From Clostridium_AT radicumherbarum (GTDB lineage: Bacteria; Bacillota; Clostridia; Clostridiales; Clostridiaceae), in contig NZ_JBJHZY010000003.1 in NCBI RefSeq assembly GCF_045310525.1, positions 124,001 to 188,000 of the forward strand: 64,000 bases of DNA, given 5' to 3'. Within the stretch, counting starts at the first letter, position 1. Every line of letters starts with the position of its first letter. The position numbers and the translations under genes were made by a program. Shown here one piece after another: positions 63,803 through 64,000 of the stretch. Under the pieces are notes generated by a model, which saw only the letters and a program-made list of their open reading frames with translations, ran no database searches and was not told the origin of the DNA.

Positions 63803-64000
63803 TTGGAAAATAAAAAGTTGTTACCAATATCTATTATTATTCTTGCTATGAGTGTTATATTTGGTTCCATTTGGATAGGATATTCACTAGAGAAAACTGT
63901 TAGTTTACAAGCTTCAACTTCAACCCCAACCCCAACCTCAATATTAACAGATAGTAAGGCTTTAACGTTATCTCAAGTAGCTGCATATCTGAATATGACG
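63803..64000 (+). CDS. Membrane-anchored helix-turn-helix protein, 3'-partial
   Basis: TTG start after AGGGGGAAA. One N-terminal membrane segment (ISIIILAMSVIFGSIWIGY), a Ser/Thr/Pro linker, then LTLSQVAAYLNMT, the beginning of an excisionase-like HTH (HTH_17). It runs off the window. Confidence 0.65.
   Translation, partial: MENKKLLPISIIILAMSVIFGSIWIGYSLEKTVSLQASTSTPTPTSILTDSKALTLSQVAAYLNMT

Larger units (their letters stand above)
18206..64000 (+). mobile_element. Integron-like cassette array with 39 attC-like sites
   Basis: Genes on the plus strand alternate with attC-like sites in one orientation. Cassette starts (after G of the right core GTTRNNN) are complementary to the left core at the end of the same cassette, the hallmark of units that excise as circles. 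Spacing is mostly 0.6-1.7 kb. The left end is the recombinase and candidate attI; the right end is beyond the window. After about 53 kb many sites are truncated. Confidence 0.9.

Noticed and set aside
18206..64000. CRISPR array or dispersed REP-type repeats
   Set aside because: Repeats are 60-200 bases, variable in sequence, folded, and separated by whole genes; cassette ends are self-complementary, which neither CRISPR nor REP elements show.
18206..64000. Prophage or conjugative element
   Set aside because: No structural, lysis, portal, relaxase or type IV secretion genes are present.

Overview
The window is low-GC, gram-positive type DNA with strong AGGAGG-like ribosome binding sites and many TTG/GTG starts. 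It carries a complete anaerobic lysine-fermentation operon, so the host is most likely a Clostridium or a close clostridial relative. This is inferred from gene content and base composition; no species can be named from the sequence alone.

Region 1 (1-5400) is ordinary chromosome: the end of a large protein that may be tubulin-like, a small protein, a kinase-like protein, an HD hydrolase, a small membrane protein and an APC-family amino acid permease.

Region 2 (5929-16735) is the lysine fermentation operon. A consensus promoter is followed by a lysine-riboswitch-like leader and a terminator hairpin, then kal, kce, a two-subunit CoA-transferase, kdd, kamA, kamB, kamC, kamD and kamE, closed by a strong terminator. 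Together these turn lysine into acetoacetate and crotonyl-CoA, with KamB/KamC as the predicted repair system for the B12-dependent KamDE aminomutase.

Region 3 (17046 to the right edge) is the unusual part. A tyrosine recombinase is followed about 107 bases after its stop by a candidate attI site and then by at least 45 kb of integron-like cassettes. I find 39 attC-like sites, all in one orientation, about 35 of them intact. Each has outer core boxes (..TAAC / GTTA..), a site-specific inner stem that varies by compensatory change, and one or two internal hairpin arms. The decisive evidence is that the first bases of a cassette (TTRNNN..) are complementary to the box at the end of the SAME cassette, as expected if each unit was once a circle. 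At least 24 cassettes match over 9 or more bases. One 880-base cassette occurs twice with exact attC-to-attC boundaries. The cargo is typical of integrons: eight GNAT acetyltransferase genes, HAD, NUDIX, HIT, 2H phosphoesterase, alpha/beta hydrolases, methyltransferases, small membrane proteins and lipoproteins, many of unknown function, plus mobile copies of peptide deformylase and methionyl-tRNA formyltransferase.

The recombinase is not a textbook IntI. Its catalytic residues have IntI-like spacing except that the insertion specific to integron integrases is absent, it has an extra N-terminal domain, and it is transcribed toward the array. Towards the right (53 kb onward) the array becomes degenerate, with truncated attC sites, fused multi-gene units, an IS3-family transposase remnant and one gene on the opposite strand. 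I consider the array plus its atypical integrase the candidate undescribed system.
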